DNA of 5,975 bases. Source: JBGPIK01 sp041484845 (lineage in GTDB: Bacteria; Desulfobacterota; Binatia; UBA9968). The stretch is from positions 1-5,975 of the forward strand of contig JBGPIK010000414.1 in the NCBI GenBank assembly GCA_041484845.1, written 5' to 3'. The translations under genes and the position numbers were made by a program. Position 1 is the first letter of the stretch. Every line of letters starts with the position of its first letter. Below the pieces are notes generated by a model. The model was given only the letters and a program-made list of their open reading frames with translations. It did not search any database and was not told the origin of the DNA. This document shows, in pieces, positions 5,557 to 5,975 of the stretch.

Positions 5557-5975
5557 TCAGGGCATCTCAAATTGAAACGCGTCCGGTCTTATCGTGAGCA
5601 CAGGGCAGGATACCGTACGCACGACTTTTTCGGCCACGCTGCCCAAGAGCATATAGGGCAAGCCGCTTCTCCCATGGGTGCCCATGACGATTAGATCCGC
5701 GTGGTTCTGCTCGGCTTGCCGCGAAATCTCAAAACCGGCTTGACCCTCTTCAGTCCGATTTTCCCACCCTACATTCCCCAGCGACAAACCGTAAAGAAAG
5801 GCTTGCCACTCGCTCTCGATCTCTCCGGGTGCGGGCGCTTGTCTTTACCCATAATCCCCCTTGCTGGGAAAAGGGCGGGATGATGACGGAGCGAGTTGTT
5901 GAGCAGAATGAAGATTTTGAACGAGCAAGATACCGGTGACGATATCATGAAGGCGCTGCAAGCCCCGTGCGAGGG
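5557..5975 (-). pseudogene. Universal stress protein (UspA family), partial, with an in-frame stop
   Basis: The C-terminal part is unmistakable: ADLIVMGTHGRSGLPYMLLG followed by SVAEKVVRTVSCPVLTIR, with the G-x2-G-x9-G-S nucleotide-binding motif of ATP-binding Usp proteins. Read upstream on the minus strand, the frame is open to a TAA at 5847-5845, 96 codons from the stop at 5557. Beyond that TAA the same frame stays open for 42 more codons to the window edge, including TGILLVQNLHSAQQLAP, which fits the Usp second strand and the start of the loop after it. Adding about 20 unseen N-terminal residues gives roughly 160, the normal Usp length, so the TAA appears to interrupt one gene. Alternatives are that the frame beyond the TAA is chance and the gene was truncated, that the start is TTG 5787 giving a 76-residue fragment, or a base error. 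The Usp identity is firm; the pseudogene reading is moderate. It is convergent with the nucleotidyltransferase gene. Confidence 0.6.

Noticed and set aside
5880..5939. A 19- to 20-codon plus-strand frame starting at the tandem ATGs at 5880 and 5883, after a purine-rich AAGGGCGGG.
   Set aside because: It is too short to judge, matches no known leader peptide, and overlaps other candidate frames.

Overview
The window carries six recognisable genes of a free-living bacterium. Five lie on the plus strand: a small membrane protein, a two-component pair, a stand-alone receiver and a sugar-nucleotide synthase. A universal stress protein (Usp) gene lies on the minus strand at the right edge. A DUF4118-type hybrid-free sensor kinase, an NtrC-type sigma-54 activator, an SPW-repeat membrane protein and a Usp suggest a Gram-negative environmental lineage such as Nitrospirota, Methylomirabilota or a deltaproteobacterial group. 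Base composition looks near half G+C by eye. I cannot place the organism more precisely, and there is no rRNA or other marker gene to help.

Layout. Bases 72-419 encode a four-helix SPW-repeat protein with an unusually perfect ribosome binding site in front of a TTG start. A 215-base gap follows and holds a plausible sigma-70 promoter. Bases 635-2299 encode a membrane histidine kinase and 2296-3684 its NtrC-family response regulator, joined by a 4-base ATGA overlap. After a 146-base gap, 3831-4184 encodes a single-domain receiver. An AT-rich gap of about 300 bases with inverted repeats precedes a mannose-1-phosphate guanylyltransferase-like gene (about 4487-5482). A weak terminator separates it from the convergent Usp gene, which has a stop codon inside its apparent reading frame and runs off the window.

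How it may work together. The most interesting signal is a pair of near-identical sigma-54 (RpoN) promoter matches, both TGGCAT-N5-TTGCC with the GG-N10-GC spacing exact. One lies just before the receiver gene and one just before the nucleotidyltransferase gene, both on the coding strand. The regulator encoded immediately upstream has the GAFTGA loop needed to activate sigma-54 polymerase. This suggests a compact local circuit: the kinase phosphorylates the NtrC-type regulator, which switches on (a) a stand-alone receiver that could feed back on the kinase and (b) an enzyme making a nucleotide sugar, probably GDP-mannose, for surface polysaccharide or glycosylation. The Usp and the SPW protein fit a stress or envelope setting, but nothing in the sequence links them to the circuit directly. 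I see no tRNA, rRNA, CRISPR array, insertion sequence or phage gene.
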